Part shown: positions 16,836 to 25,616 of the stretch, piece after piece | Layout: each line of letters opens with the position of its first letter | Position numbering within the stretch: position 1 is the first letter of the stretch | Source: a virus | DNA length: 64,000 bases | Virus record (IMG/VR): IMGVR_UViG_3300047157_000197 | Span: 186,001 to 250,000 of that record | Reading direction: 5' to 3' (one strand) | Program-made: the position numbers and the translations under genes | Notes under the pieces: model-generated | What the model was told of the DNA's origin: nothing | Databases searched by the model: none | What the model saw: only the letters and a program-made list of their open reading frames with translations

Positions 16836-17693
16836 ATGGCAAGAGTAAGTTATTCACAGTATGGTATGTATAGTTCATGCCAACAACAATACAAATTAAA
16901 TTATATAGATAAGTTGGGTATTAGTAATGCTAATATTCATCTTATTTTTGGTTCTGCAATGCACGAAGTAGTACAACATTTCTTAGATGTAATGTATAAT
17001 GTTACTAAAAAACAGGCATTACAACTAAACCTAGAAGAGATGTTACATTCTAAACTTGTAGAACATTTCATGAAGTACAAAGATAAGATGGGTGAAGATG
17101 ACCCATGTACCCAAGCAGAACTTGGTGAGTTCTTTGAAGATGGTAAGAAAATCTTAAAATACTTCACAAGTAAATTAGATAAGTTATACACTAAAAGTGG
17201 ATTTGAACTCATAGCAATAGAACAGAGATTGAATGCTGAGATTAAACCTGGTGTTAACTTCATTGGTTTTATTGATGTACTTTTAAAAGATAAAGTTAAA
17301 GATGAATACATTATCATTGATTTAAAAACTGCTACAAGAGGTTGGAGTAAGTATCAAAAGAATGATAAGGTTAAAACATCACAGATGTTACTATATAAGA
17401 AGTTCTATTCTGAAAAGTATAACATACCTTTAAACAAAATTAAAGTAGAATATCAGATACTTAAACGAAAGATTGCAGAAGGATTGGATTATCCAATACC
17501 AAGAATATCTAAGTTCGTTCCTGCAAATGGTACTCCATCTATGAATATGGCTTGGAAAAACTTTATGGGATTTGTTGATTCTGTATTTGGTGAGAATGGT
17601 GAGATAATACAAACCGAGTTTCCTACTAATAAAGGTAAACCTTGTGATTGGTGTGAGTTCAAACAACGAGGATTGTGTTCTGCATGGACTTAA
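16836..17693 (+). CDS. PD-(D/E)XK nuclease, Cas4/RecB-like with iron-sulfur cysteines
   Basis: GFIDVLL near residues 143-149 and IIIDLKTA near 159-166 form the D-(D/E)xK catalytic pair, and FGSAMHEVVQHFL near 35-47 is the usual N-terminal His motif. Cysteines at residue 15 and in CDWCEFKQRGLC near the C-terminus match the four-cysteine 4Fe-4S arrangement of Cas4/AddB-like nucleases. In phages such proteins act in replication or recombination. No CRISPR locus is nearby, so a Cas role is not suggested. It has its own promoter, P5. Confidence 0.85.
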   Translation: MARVSYSQYGMYSSCQQQYKLNYIDKLGISNANIHLIFGSAMHEVVQHFLDVMYNVTKKQALQLNLEEMLHSKLVEHFMKYKDKMGEDDPCTQAELGEFFEDGKKILKYFTSKLDKLYTKSGFELIAIEQRLNAEIKPGVNFIGFIDVLLKDKVKDEYIIIDLKTATRGWSKYQKNDKVKTSQMLLYKKFYSEKYNIPLNKIKVEYQILKRKIAEGLDYPIPRISKFVPANGTPSMNMAWKNFMGFVDSVFGENGEIIQTEFPTNKGKPCDWCEFKQRGLCSAWT

Positions 17694-17703
17694 AATAAAA
17701 TAG

Positions 17704-18267
17704 ATGTTACATCAAAAGGTTTTATTTACTAAAGAAGAGATTCACAAAATTCGTGGATATGTTACTAAACTAGAAGATAGAGTTATTGGTACATATCATC
17801 CTGATATAAATGATGGAAAACATAATCCAAATGGAGGTCATAATTTAGCAGAACATCTATCTTGGAATTCTTCAAACAACTATGATTGGATAAATAAAAG
17901 AATATTAAATTGGGTTACTGAGTTAAATTTACCGATTGTAAATTTAGGTTGGGAGTTTATTGTTCAAAAATATCCAAAAGGATTTGAATTTAAACCACAT
18001 ATAGATGATGTTACAAAAGGAGATGGTACTGAATTTGCTAGAAAGCGATATTATACAATTTTAATACAATTTGGCTCACTTGATGAATATAGTGGTGGTG
18101 AATTATGGGTTAATGATGAAAAGGATATATTTATTAATCAAGAAATTGGTAATGTATCTATTTTCGGAAATGCTCAAGTACATTGGGTTACTCCAATAGA
18201 ATCAGGTGAAAGGTGGAGTTGTACTATATTTTTAGAAAAAGATGCATTGAAAAAAAGTATCATCTAA
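17704..18267 (+). CDS. 2-oxoglutarate/Fe(II) oxygenase (prolyl-4-hydroxylase-like)
   Basis: The double-stranded beta-helix signature is present: PHIDD near residues 98-102 gives the HxD iron ligands, VHWVTP near 160-165 gives the distal His, and the Arg in GERWS near 168 would bind 2-oxoglutarate. YSGGELWV between them is typical of the family. The 187-residue length is normal for phage prolyl-4-hydroxylase-like enzymes. Its target (protein, nucleic acid or glycan) cannot be inferred. It follows the nuclease gene after 10 bases. Confidence 0.8.
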   Translation: MLHQKVLFTKEEIHKIRGYVTKLEDRVIGTYHPDINDGKHNPNGGHNLAEHLSWNSSNNYDWINKRILNWVTELNLPIVNLGWEFIVQKYPKGFEFKPHIDDVTKGDGTEFARKRYYTILIQFGSLDEYSGGELWVNDEKDIFINQEIGNVSIFGNAQVHWVTPIESGERWSCTIFLEKDALKKSII

Positions 18268-18288
18268 CTCCTGTTTTATATATATTCA

Positions 18289-18298
18289 TATATTTATA
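18289..18298 (+). promoter_or_regulatory. TATATTTATA motif (candidate late promoter L1)
   Basis: An exact copy of the ten-base motif repeated before genes of the 43-59 kb block. It has no -33 box at the usual distance. It lies 26 bases before a gene with a clear AGGAG. Confidence 0.5.
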
Positions 18299-18324
18299 TG
18301 TAATAACAATTAAAAAGGAGAGTT

Positions 18325-18519
18325 ATGGCAAATACAAAATTAACAACAGTAAAAATTATTAAAGATATTTATTCAAAGTTTAAAAGAATTTCATTCGATT
18401 CGAACATTACATTACAAAAATTAGTAAATCGTTCAGTAGATAAATACATTGAAGATGATTCATTTAGAGCAGAGATTAATGATTATCAAAATTTAAAAGA
18501 AAGCGGTTCCGCTTTCTAA
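18325..18519 (+). CDS. Ribbon-helix-helix-like regulator (64 aa)
   Basis: The pattern LTTVKIIKDIYSKFKRIS (a short strand, then helix 1) followed by ITLQKLVNRSVDKYIED (helix 2) fits the ribbon-helix-helix fold of Arc/MetJ-type DNA-binding proteins. It has a clear AGGAG at 18316-18320, unlike its neighbours, and a TATATTTATA motif upstream, so it seems to be expressed with the 34-59 kb class. It could regulate a switch between the two promoter classes (inference). The last codons form a perfect GC-rich hairpin. Confidence 0.6.
   Translation: MANTKLTTVKIIKDIYSKFKRISFDSNITLQKLVNRSVDKYIEDDSFRAEINDYQNLKESGSAF
18499..18516 (+). terminator. GC-rich hairpin at the end of the RHH-like gene
   Basis: GAAAGCGG (18499-18506) and CCGCTTTC (18509-18516) pair perfectly around TT. 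It encodes the last residues before the stop. An A-run rather than a T-run follows on this strand, so terminator activity is doubtful; it could protect the mRNA end. Confidence 0.4.
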
Positions 18520-18536
18520 AAAAAGAAAAAAACAAA

Positions 18537-18671
18537 ATGAGTTCAAATGCAAGTGGTCCACAATTAAATTCACTGAGAAACAATTTCAATGAGTTAGTTT
18601 CTAAAAAGAAAATGGTGGGTAGTACAAAAAGAGTTATCTGGCAATCTAAGAGAAGATTCGGAAACATCTAA
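18537..18671 (+). CDS. Small basic protein of unknown function (44 aa)
   Basis: An ATG frame of 44 residues lies between the RHH-like gene and the first glycosyltransferase. The product is basic (SKKKMVGSTKRV, WQSKRRFGNI) and could bind nucleic acid. No family is recognised. It fills an otherwise empty gap and starts after an A-rich leader typical of the window. Confidence 0.5.
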   Translation: MSSNASGPQLNSLRNNFNELVSKKKMVGSTKRVIWQSKRRFGNI

Positions 18672-18691
18672 AATTTTTAAAATAAAGGTTA

Positions 18692-20074
18692 ATGACAAAA
18701 AAGAAAACAATTCTACTATTATCTGATGATTTAAGAATGTCATCAGGTATTGCAACAGTTTCTAAAGAAATAGTATTAGGAACATTAGATAAGTTTCATT
18801 GGGTTCAATTAGGAGCCGCAGTAAACCACCCTGAAAAAGGTAAAGAAATAGATTTAGGAAACGATGTTCGTAAAACAACAGGCATCAAAGATGCTTCTCT
18901 TAAAATCATTCCTTGGACTGGGTATGGAGATGCTAATATTCTAAGAGAGTTGATAATGAGACACCAACCTGATGCAATATTACACTTCACAGACCCAAGA
19001 TATTGGAGATGGTTGTATGATATGGAGGCAGAAGTTAGACAAAATATTCCAATCTTATTTTATCATATATGGGATGATTTACCAGACCCTGATTACAACA
19101 GAAATTACTACGAAAGTTGTGATTGGTTAGGTTGTATCTCAAGACAAACTTATGGTATCGTAAGTAGAGTTGGTAATATAGAATCAGAAACAATAAAAAC
19201 TCTTGAAGATTGGCAAGTTGATTATGTACCACATGGAATCAATTCTAATACATACAAACCAACAGAAGTTCCAAGTGATTTTAGAAAACAAGTTACAGGT
19301 GGTAAAGATTATAAGTTTGTTCTATTTTGGATGAATAGAAATATCAAACGAAAACAACCATCAGATGTTATTTGGGCATTCAAGAAATTTGTTGATGGAT
19401 TACCAGAAGAAGATAAAAATGAAGTTTGTTTAATAATGCATACTGCACCTAAAGATAAAAATGGAACAGATTTGTTTGCAGTAGCTGATAAAATAGCACC
19501 TGGTTTAGATATTAAATTTTCAACAGAAAGAATAAATCAAAAAGAACTTAATTACATTTATAATATTGCAGATTGTACAATAAATATTGCAGGTAACGAA
19601 GGATTTGGATTAGTAACTGCTGAATCAGTAATGGCAGGAACCCCAAGTATCGTAAACGTTACAGGTGGATTACAAGACCAATGTGGATTCAAGGTAGATG
19701 GTAAATATCTAACTGCAGAAGATTATAAGGAAATTGGTTCACTTCACAATTATAGAGATTGGGAAGATAAAGTAACTCATGGTGAGTGGGTAAAACCAGT
19801 TTGGCCAAGAGTTCAAACTATGGTTGGTTCTATTCCAACTCCATATATCATAGATGATAAAGTAGATGTGTATGATGTTGCAGATGCAATTAAATATTGG
19901 TATGATAAAACACCTAAAGAAAGAACTAAAGCTGGATTAAAAGGTAGAAAAGAATTTTTAGGTGAAATGGGATTAAATGCTAAAAACCAAAATAAACAAA
20001 TGGCAGATGGTATTTTAAAAACAATCAAAAATTTCAAACCAAAGAAAAAGTTTAACGTTTATAAACTTAGGTAA
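18692..20074 (+). CDS. GT-B glycosyltransferase (GT4-like)
   Basis: The 460-residue protein has the two-domain GT-B layout. The N-terminal half begins with KKTILLLSDDLRMSSGIA, and YVPHGINSNTYKP (about residues 182-194) marks the domain junction. The C-terminal half has NEGFGLVTAESVMAGTPSIV (about residues 305-325), the E-x7-E motif that binds the nucleotide-sugar. It opens the glycan cluster. The sugar donor and acceptor cannot be read. The next gene starts at its stop (TAATG). Confidence 0.88.
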   Translation: MTKKKTILLLSDDLRMSSGIATVSKEIVLGTLDKFHWVQLGAAVNHPEKGKEIDLGNDVRKTTGIKDASLKIIPWTGYGDANILRELIMRHQPDAILHFTDPRYWRWLYDMEAEVRQNIPILFYHIWDDLPDPDYNRNYYESCDWLGCISRQTYGIVSRVGNIESETIKTLEDWQVDYVPHGINSNTYKPTEVPSDFRKQVTGGKDYKFVLFWMNRNIKRKQPSDVIWAFKKFVDGLPEEDKNEVCLIMHTAPKDKNGTDLFAVADKIAPGLDIKFSTERINQKELNYIYNIADCTINIAGNEGFGLVTAESVMAGTPSIVNVTGGLQDQCGFKVDGKYLTAEDYKEIGSLHNYRDWEDKVTHGEWVKPVWPRVQTMVGSIPTPYIIDDKVDVYDVADAIKYWYDKTPKERTKAGLKGRKEFLGEMGLNAKNQNKQMADGILKTIKNFKPKKKFNVYKLR

Positions 20075-20352
20075 TGAGTAAACCAATCTTTATAGTTAGA
20101 TTACCAGGTTATTGGAATCCTAAACAATTTGATATATCAAGAAAAGCAATTTACGATAGAAAAGAACTATCAACGGATTATCATGTATTGGTATTATCTG
20201 ATAACGAAATTGAAACTATAAGATTTGAATGCTATAACTCACCCCATGAATCAGAAAAGTTAGAAGAAATAACAAAACTAACTCAAATATCAATCGAAAG
20301 ATGTTTGAGAAACGAAGAAGAAAACCGATTAAGAGAATTAGACAATGAATAA
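20074..20352 (+). CDS. Small protein of unknown function (92 aa) in the glycan cluster
   Basis: The product starts with a strand-like segment (SKPIFIVRLPGYWNP) and ends in a charged helix (RCLRNEEENRLRELDNE). No motif is recognised. It is coupled to both flanking glycosyltransferase genes (TAATG at the start, an 8-base overlap at the end), so it may work with them. Confidence 0.65.
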   Translation: MSKPIFIVRLPGYWNPKQFDISRKAIYDRKELSTDYHVLVLSDNEIETIRFECYNSPHESEKLEEITKLTQISIERCLRNEEENRLRELDNE

Positions 20353-21616
20353 ACCAATATTAGTATTTCAGGCACCAATAGCAACTAGAAGTGGTTATGG
20401 TGACCATTCAAGAGATATCTTGAAATCATTATTTGAATTAGATAAGTACGATGTTAAAGTTGTACCAACACGATGGGGAAATACCCCACAAGACCAAATC
20501 AATCCACAAACTGAGTTTGGACAAAAGATATTACAAAATATCGTAACTCAATTAAATACACAACCAGATATTTTTATACAAGTATCAGTTGCTAATGAAT
20601 TTAAAAAAGTTGGTAAATATAATATTGGAATTACTGCAGGAGTAGAAACAACATTAGCTCCTCAAGAATTTTTACAAGGTTCAAATCAAATGGATTTGAT
20701 AATTACTCCATCTGAATTTACAAAAGAGGTATTGATTAGAACTTCTTATACACAAATGGATAAAAATACTAACCAAAAAGTAGGAGAATTAAAAGTACAA
20801 AAGCCAGTTGAAGTTTTATTCGAAGGAGTAAATATCGAAATTTTTAATAGTGATACTAAAGGTACGGATATTCTTGAATCTGTTGATACAGATTTTAATT
20901 TCTTATATGTTGGTCATTGGTTACAAGGAGATTTAGGTCATGATAGAAAAGATACAGGTATGATGATTAAAACATTTTGTACAGTTTTTAAATCATTACC
21001 AAAAAATCAACAACCTGGTCTTATACTAAAAACCTCATCAGCAGGATTTTCCGTAATGGATAGAGAAGAAATTTCTAAAAAGATTAAAGATATAACAAAA
21101 GAGTTTGGTGATAAATGCCCTCCTATTCATTTAGTATTTGGAGATTTATCCGAATCAGAACTAAACTCACTATACCATAGTAAAAAAGTAAATGCAATGA
21201 TAATGTTTACCAAGGGAGAAGGATATGGTAGACCACTTGCAGAATTTGCTACAACAGGTAAACCAATAGTAGTTTCTAATTGGAGTGGATTTAAGGATTT
21301 CTTACCTAAAGAACATACAGTTTACTTAGAGGGTGAACTAAAAGAGGTTCATCAATCAGCACAAAATAAATTTTTACTAAAAGATTCGAAATGGTTTTAT
21401 GTAGATTATTCAAAAGCTGCAAGTAAGATTTTTGATGTATATAAAAATTATAAAAAATATCTAAAACAATCAGAAGGATTGAAAACAAATATTAATAAGA
21501 ATTTCACATTAAATAAAATGACAAGTAAATTAGGTGAAATACTTGATAAATATGTTAAGATTCAACCACAACCAAAGCATGTTGAATTAAAATTACCAAC
21601 TATTAAAAAACTATAA
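20345..21616 (+). CDS. GT-B glycosyltransferase (GT4-like)
   Basis: The protein of 423 residues begins KPILVFQAPIATRSGYGDH, with the glycine-rich loop of GT4 enzymes. The donor-binding region has FTKGEGYGRPLAEFATTGKP near residues 286-305, again the E-x7-E type pattern, followed by IVVSNWSGFKDF. It is a distant relative of the enzyme at 18692. It overlaps the previous gene by 8 bases and the next by 1. Confidence 0.87.
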   Translation: MNKPILVFQAPIATRSGYGDHSRDILKSLFELDKYDVKVVPTRWGNTPQDQINPQTEFGQKILQNIVTQLNTQPDIFIQVSVANEFKKVGKYNIGITAGVETTLAPQEFLQGSNQMDLIITPSEFTKEVLIRTSYTQMDKNTNQKVGELKVQKPVEVLFEGVNIEIFNSDTKGTDILESVDTDFNFLYVGHWLQGDLGHDRKDTGMMIKTFCTVFKSLPKNQQPGLILKTSSAGFSVMDREEISKKIKDITKEFGDKCPPIHLVFGDLSESELNSLYHSKKVNAMIMFTKGEGYGRPLAEFATTGKPIVVSNWSGFKDFLPKEHTVYLEGELKEVHQSAQNKFLLKDSKWFYVDYSKAASKIFDVYKNYKKYLKQSEGLKTNINKNFTLNKMTSKLGEILDKYVKIQPQPKHVELKLPTIKKL

Positions 21617-22149
21617 TGGCAAATTTTACAAGACAATATACTAAATTTTTAAAACCTGAGAGAAGAATACCTCGTAGTGAGATTAGACCAAGGAATATCT
21701 ATCGTATAACTACATATAAAGGTGGTAATCCTCCAACTAAATCAGCTGAGGAATCACGATATGTTTTTGTAATAGGAATTCTTGATAAAAAAATACATTG
21801 TATAAAAATAAATCCAATCAATCCACTACACTTTACACAATTGATTGGTAAATTAAGAGATAAAAGATTACCACTAAGTTCAGATTTACGATTAGAATTA
21901 ATGTTAAAGAAATTTGATAGAACTGGTAATTCACTTTTTGATGGATATATTAAAAATAATAAGAATGTGTATCGTAAAGACTTTAATAATTACAGAACTT
22001 ATTTTTTAGATAAAATACAGAATGTATATGAAATTAGATTTGAACAAGATATATTAGAAAATCTTTTTGGAGAAAAAACAACTACATCTGAAAAAAGAGA
22101 AATATTAAAAGAAGAACAATCAGAAATAGATTCACCGAATGACAATTAG
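21616..22149 (+). CDS. Conserved-looking protein of unknown function (177 aa)
   Basis: I do not recognise a domain. The protein is basic in its first 30 residues (LKPERRIPRSEIRPRNIYRI), mixed later, and ends in an acidic tail. It has no membrane segment or glycosyltransferase motif. It is coupled to the genes on both sides (TAATG start, 11-base overlap at the end) and so is transcribed with the glycan cluster, though its role may be unrelated. Confidence 0.7.
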   Translation: MANFTRQYTKFLKPERRIPRSEIRPRNIYRITTYKGGNPPTKSAEESRYVFVIGILDKKIHCIKINPINPLHFTQLIGKLRDKRLPLSSDLRLELMLKKFDRTGNSLFDGYIKNNKNVYRKDFNNYRTYFLDKIQNVYEIRFEQDILENLFGEKTTTSEKREILKEEQSEIDSPNDN

Positions 22150-22762
22150 TTACGCAATTACAGTTTGTAATGAATTAGAAGAAATAACAAAGTTATTAAA
22201 CTTTTTACAAACTAATATTAGAAAGGAAGATGAGATAGTAATTCAATATGATGAATCATCTGTTACAGATGGAGTTATGGATTACTTAAAGTTAATGAAT
22301 TCAATGCATGAAAATCATAAAGTAATTGGATTCCCACTTAATAAAGATTTTGCAACATTTAAAAATAATCTTAAATCTCATTGTAGTAAAGATTATATCT
22401 TTCAAATAGATGCCGATGAAATTCCACATGAATTTTTAGTAGAATATGTAGGACAAGTACTTGATGAAAACCCAGTCGATATTGTATTCGTACCAAGAGT
22501 AAATACGGTAAAAGGGTTAACACAACCACATATTGATAAATGGAAATGGAATGTAAATGAAAAGGGTTGGGTAAATTTTCCTGATTATCAAACAAGAATT
22601 TACAAAAACACACCAGATGTAACTTGGATGAACAAAGTACATGAAACAATTACAGGATATAATACATTTTCTAATTTTCCTGCAGAGGAACAATGGAGTT
22701 TGTATCATCACAAACAAATAAATAAACAAGAAAAACAAAACGAATTTTATGAAACAATTTAA
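22139..22762 (+). CDS. GT-A glycosyltransferase (GT2-like)
   Basis: The N-terminus ISYAITVCNELEEITKLL is a GT2-type opening, and QIDADEIPHEFL near residues 85-96 holds the DxD-type motif that binds the metal and nucleotide-sugar. PDYQTRIYKN and VHETITGY near residues 146-178 recall the end of the waaE/KDTX-like subset of GT2 enzymes. At 207 residues it is short but has the whole catalytic core. It overlaps the GroES gene by 14 bases. Confidence 0.8.
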   Translation: MTISYAITVCNELEEITKLLNFLQTNIRKEDEIVIQYDESSVTDGVMDYLKLMNSMHENHKVIGFPLNKDFATFKNNLKSHCSKDYIFQIDADEIPHEFLVEYVGQVLDENPVDIVFVPRVNTVKGLTQPHIDKWKWNVNEKGWVNFPDYQTRIYKNTPDVTWMNKVHETITGYNTFSNFPAEEQWSLYHHKQINKQEKQNEFYETI

Positions 22763-23048
22763 ACCATTAGGGGATAGAGTTTTAATTAAACCTATCAAAC
22801 AAGAAGAAACTAAAACAAAAAGTGGTATCATTATTTCCGAATCAATGACACAATCACAAAAAGTGAATGGTGAAGTTATAGAAATTGGTACAGGTATATT
22901 TTCTCAAAGTGGAGAGCGAATCCCTATGACAGTAAAAAAAGGTGATATTGTATTGTATGAAAAAGGACAAGGTACAAATGAAATTAAAATAGATGATGAA
23001 AAATATCTTCTATTTAATGAACATCAACTAATAGGAATAGTAAAATGA
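22749..23048 (+). CDS. groES: Co-chaperonin GroES
   Basis: The 99-residue protein begins FKPLGDRVLIKPI, the canonical GroES opening, and has SGIIISES in the mobile-loop region (residues 25-32), GEVIEIG, and KKGDIVLYEKGQG near 61-73. GroES caps the GroEL ring. T4 instead uses gp31, which replaces host GroES so the major capsid protein can fold. The gene is embedded in the glycan operon, overlapping its neighbours. It probably helps the host GroEL fold phage capsid proteins (inference). Confidence 0.95.
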   Translation: MKQFKPLGDRVLIKPIKQEETKTKSGIIISESMTQSQKVNGEVIEIGTGIFSQSGERIPMTVKKGDIVLYEKGQGTNEIKIDDEKYLLFNEHQLIGIVK

Positions 23049-23899
23049 AAAAGATATTAGTAACTGGAGGAGCTGGTTTTATAGGAACCAACCTTATAAA
23101 AAGATTATTATCAGAGGGACATCGTGTTGTCTCTTTAGATAATTATGAAACAGGTACAAAAGATAATCATGTTGAAGGGTTTGTTAAATATATAAATGCA
23201 GATATTGAAACTATTGAATACATTTCAGGAGATTTTGATTTAGTGTATCATTTAGCTGCATTAAGTAGAATACAACCTTCATTTGAAAATCCAACAGAAA
23301 CATTCAGAGTTAATGCAAAGGGAACTGAGGCAGTATGTGAATGGGCAAGAGCAAAAGGAATTAAAGTAGTATATGCGGGTTCATCTTCAAAATGGCATGA
23401 CCCATCTATCTCACCTTATGCTATGTACAAATATTTAGGTGAAGAAGTTTGTAAATTATATAGAAAAACTTATAAGTTAGATGTAGAGATATGTAGATTT
23501 TATAATGTATATGGACCAAATGAAGTAATAGAAGGAGATTGGGCTGCAGTAATTGGTATATGGAGAAGACAAGTAAGAGATAGTGAAAAGATTACAATTG
23601 TAGGTGATGGTGAACAGAGAAGAGATTTTACTCATGTTACGGATATTGTTGATGGATTATATAAGGTAGGTTTTGGAAATGAAAAACATGAAGATGCATG
23701 GGAACTTGGTTGTGGTGTAAACTATTCAATCAATGAAATGTTCGAGATGTTCCAAACAAAATTTACAGAAATAGAATCAACTTATTTACCAGACCAATTG
23801 GGTAATTATCGAAAAACTCTTAGAGAAAATAATGATACATTGTCAAGATTAAATTGGAAACCAGAAGATAGATTAAATGATTATATTCAATCTTTATGA
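23045..23899 (+). CDS. NAD-dependent epimerase/dehydratase (extended SDR)
   Basis: The Rossmann motif VTGGAGFIGTNLIKRLL lies at residues 6-22, DNYETG at 32-37, HLAALS near 75-80 and the catalytic YAMYK near 126-130. NVYGPNEV near 154-161 is typical of UDP-glucose 4-epimerase and related sugar-nucleotide enzymes. At 284 residues it is a little short for the family. It probably converts a UDP- or GDP-sugar for the neighbouring transferases. It overlaps its neighbours by ATGA at both ends. Confidence 0.88.
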   Translation: MKKILVTGGAGFIGTNLIKRLLSEGHRVVSLDNYETGTKDNHVEGFVKYINADIETIEYISGDFDLVYHLAALSRIQPSFENPTETFRVNAKGTEAVCEWARAKGIKVVYAGSSSKWHDPSISPYAMYKYLGEEVCKLYRKTYKLDVEICRFYNVYGPNEVIEGDWAAVIGIWRRQVRDSEKITIVGDGEQRRDFTHVTDIVDGLYKVGFGNEKHEDAWELGCGVNYSINEMFEMFQTKFTEIESTYLPDQLGNYRKTLRENNDTLSRLNWKPEDRLNDYIQSL

Positions 23900-24729
23900 T
23901 AGGAATAATAGGACAGGGTTTTGTTGGTAATGCAGTTTATCAAAAGTTTAAAAAGTATTATGATGTTGTAACAAATGATTTAGATGAAACTAAATCTACT
24001 GCAACCTTAAGTAATTTGGTAATGATTTGTGATACTATATTTTTATGTTTACCAACTCCTATGAAAAAGAGTGGTGAGTGTGATTTATCTATATGTGAAA
24101 ATGTATTGAGTGAAATAGATTTACTTGTAGATAATTTAGAACAATTAAGAACGATAGTAATCAAATCAACGATTCCACCAGGTACAACTGATAATTGGAA
24201 TCAAAAATACGATTCACTTAATATTGTATTTAATCCAGAGTTCTTAACTGAGAGAAATGCAGTAGAAGATTTTGAAAATCAAGATAGAATTATTTTAGGT
24301 GGTCCAAGACCAACAACAACTGAATTAAAACAATTATTTTCAAAAGTATTCCCATCGGCACATATAATCAAAACAGATTCAACTCATGCAGAGATGGTAA
24401 AGTATTTAACTAACGCATTTTTATCTACCAAAGTATCGTTTGCTAATGAAATTTATCAGATATGTAAAGTAGTAGGTGCTGATTACGATAAAGTAATTGA
24501 ATATGCAACTCAAGATGAAAGATTGGGAACATCTCATTGGAATGTACCAGGTCATGATGGAGATTTTGGATTTGGTGGACATTGTTTTCCAAAAGATTTA
24601 TCTGCACTTTTACATTTATCTGAAAAGTTTGGAACAACTAATAATGTATTATGTGCAACACAAGAAACTAACAACAATGTTAGAAAAAATAGAGATTGGG
24701 AACAAATGAAAGGAAGAGCAGTATCATGA
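23896..24729 (+). CDS. UDP-glucose/GDP-mannose dehydrogenase family protein, short form
   Basis: The NAD-binding motif GIIGQGFVGNAVYQ is at residues 3-16, KSTIPPGTTDNW near 91-102 and FNPEFLTERNAVEDF near 112-126. FGGHCFPKDL near 228-237 has the catalytic Cys of the family, which oxidises UDP-sugars to UDP-uronic acids. The usual enzyme is 400-450 residues; this one ends at 277, without the C-terminal UDP-binding domain. It may be a phage-specific minimal form or depend on a partner. The start and stop are both ATGA junctions. Confidence 0.82.
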   Translation: MIGIIGQGFVGNAVYQKFKKYYDVVTNDLDETKSTATLSNLVMICDTIFLCLPTPMKKSGECDLSICENVLSEIDLLVDNLEQLRTIVIKSTIPPGTTDNWNQKYDSLNIVFNPEFLTERNAVEDFENQDRIILGGPRPTTTELKQLFSKVFPSAHIIKTDSTHAEMVKYLTNAFLSTKVSFANEIYQICKVVGADYDKVIEYATQDERLGTSHWNVPGHDGDFGFGGHCFPKDLSALLHLSEKFGTTNNVLCATQETNNNVRKNRDWEQMKGRAVS

Positions 24730-25616
24730 AAGTAACATTTATATATGCATACGAAAACGAAGAATGGTCAACACCACTTGCACTTGCAACTGAATTTGGT
24801 TCATTGGGTTGGGAAGTAGAAATAGTTTCCATTGGTTCTAATAGATTAAGAAATTGGAATGATACTCAAATAAAGAAATGGTTATCAGAACAACCTGATA
24901 CTGATATAGTTTTATTTATGGATTGGGGAAGATTTGATTCACCTCTATTAGATAAGGTGCATCTACCAAATACATTTTGGGTACAAGAAAGTGGAGATGA
25001 CCCACAAAACTTTGATAGAAACTTTCCTAAATCAGAAAGATTTCATATAACTCTTTCACCTGATTTTGAATCAACAACAGAATATAGAAAAAGAAATCAA
25101 GATGCAGATTGGTGGACACATTTTGCAGATACACGAGTTCAATTTCCTATGGATATACCAGCTGAATATGTTGCAGTAACCACACGAGGAATGGGTAGTT
25201 CGGAATTTTTAGATACATTAACGAATCATAGTGATGGTCAAGTTGGAAATCAAAATGGATTTGATTCCAAACAACATACTGAGTTTCTTAACAAAGGATT
25301 GATGGTTATTCAGAATTCAAGATGGGGTGAAGTAACTCGTAGAATTTTTGAATCAATGGCTTGTGGTAAAATGGTTCTATGTGATAGATTACATGAAAAC
25401 AAAAAACTACACGAATTATTTATTGAGGGAGAAGATATAGTTTATTATGATGATATAGTAGATTGTATTAACAAAATGAATAAGTACCATGAAGATGGAG
25501 TTGAAAGAGAACGTATTGCAAAAAATGGATATAATAAGGTTTTAGAAAATCACACTCAAAAACAAAGAGTAGAATTTTTAATAGAAAAATATAACGAATG
25601 GAAAAACTCCCATTAA
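24726..25616 (+). CDS. Glycosyltransferase (CgeB/GT1-like)
   Basis: I start at the ATGA junction (24726), which gives 296 residues opening with KVTFIYAYENEEW. The C-terminal third has VTRRIFESMACGKMVLCDR (about residues 203-222), the donor-binding pattern of CgeB-type GT-B proteins, followed by LFIEGEDIVYYDD. The N-terminal domain is divergent and short, so the whole may be a reduced GT-B enzyme. It overlaps the next gene by 19 bases. Confidence 0.78.
   Translation: MKVTFIYAYENEEWSTPLALATEFGSLGWEVEIVSIGSNRLRNWNDTQIKKWLSEQPDTDIVLFMDWGRFDSPLLDKVHLPNTFWVQESGDDPQNFDRNFPKSERFHITLSPDFESTTEYRKRNQDADWWTHFADTRVQFPMDIPAEYVAVTTRGMGSSEFLDTLTNHSDGQVGNQNGFDSKQHTEFLNKGLMVIQNSRWGEVTRRIFESMACGKMVLCDRLHENKKLHELFIEGEDIVYYDDIVDCINKMNKYHEDGVERERIAKNGYNKVLENHTQKQRVEFLIEKYNEWKNSH

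Noticed and set aside
16836-17693. Cas4-like nuclease as part of a CRISPR-Cas system
   Set aside because: No repeat-spacer array or other cas gene is present, and related nucleases are ordinary replication or recombination proteins in phages.
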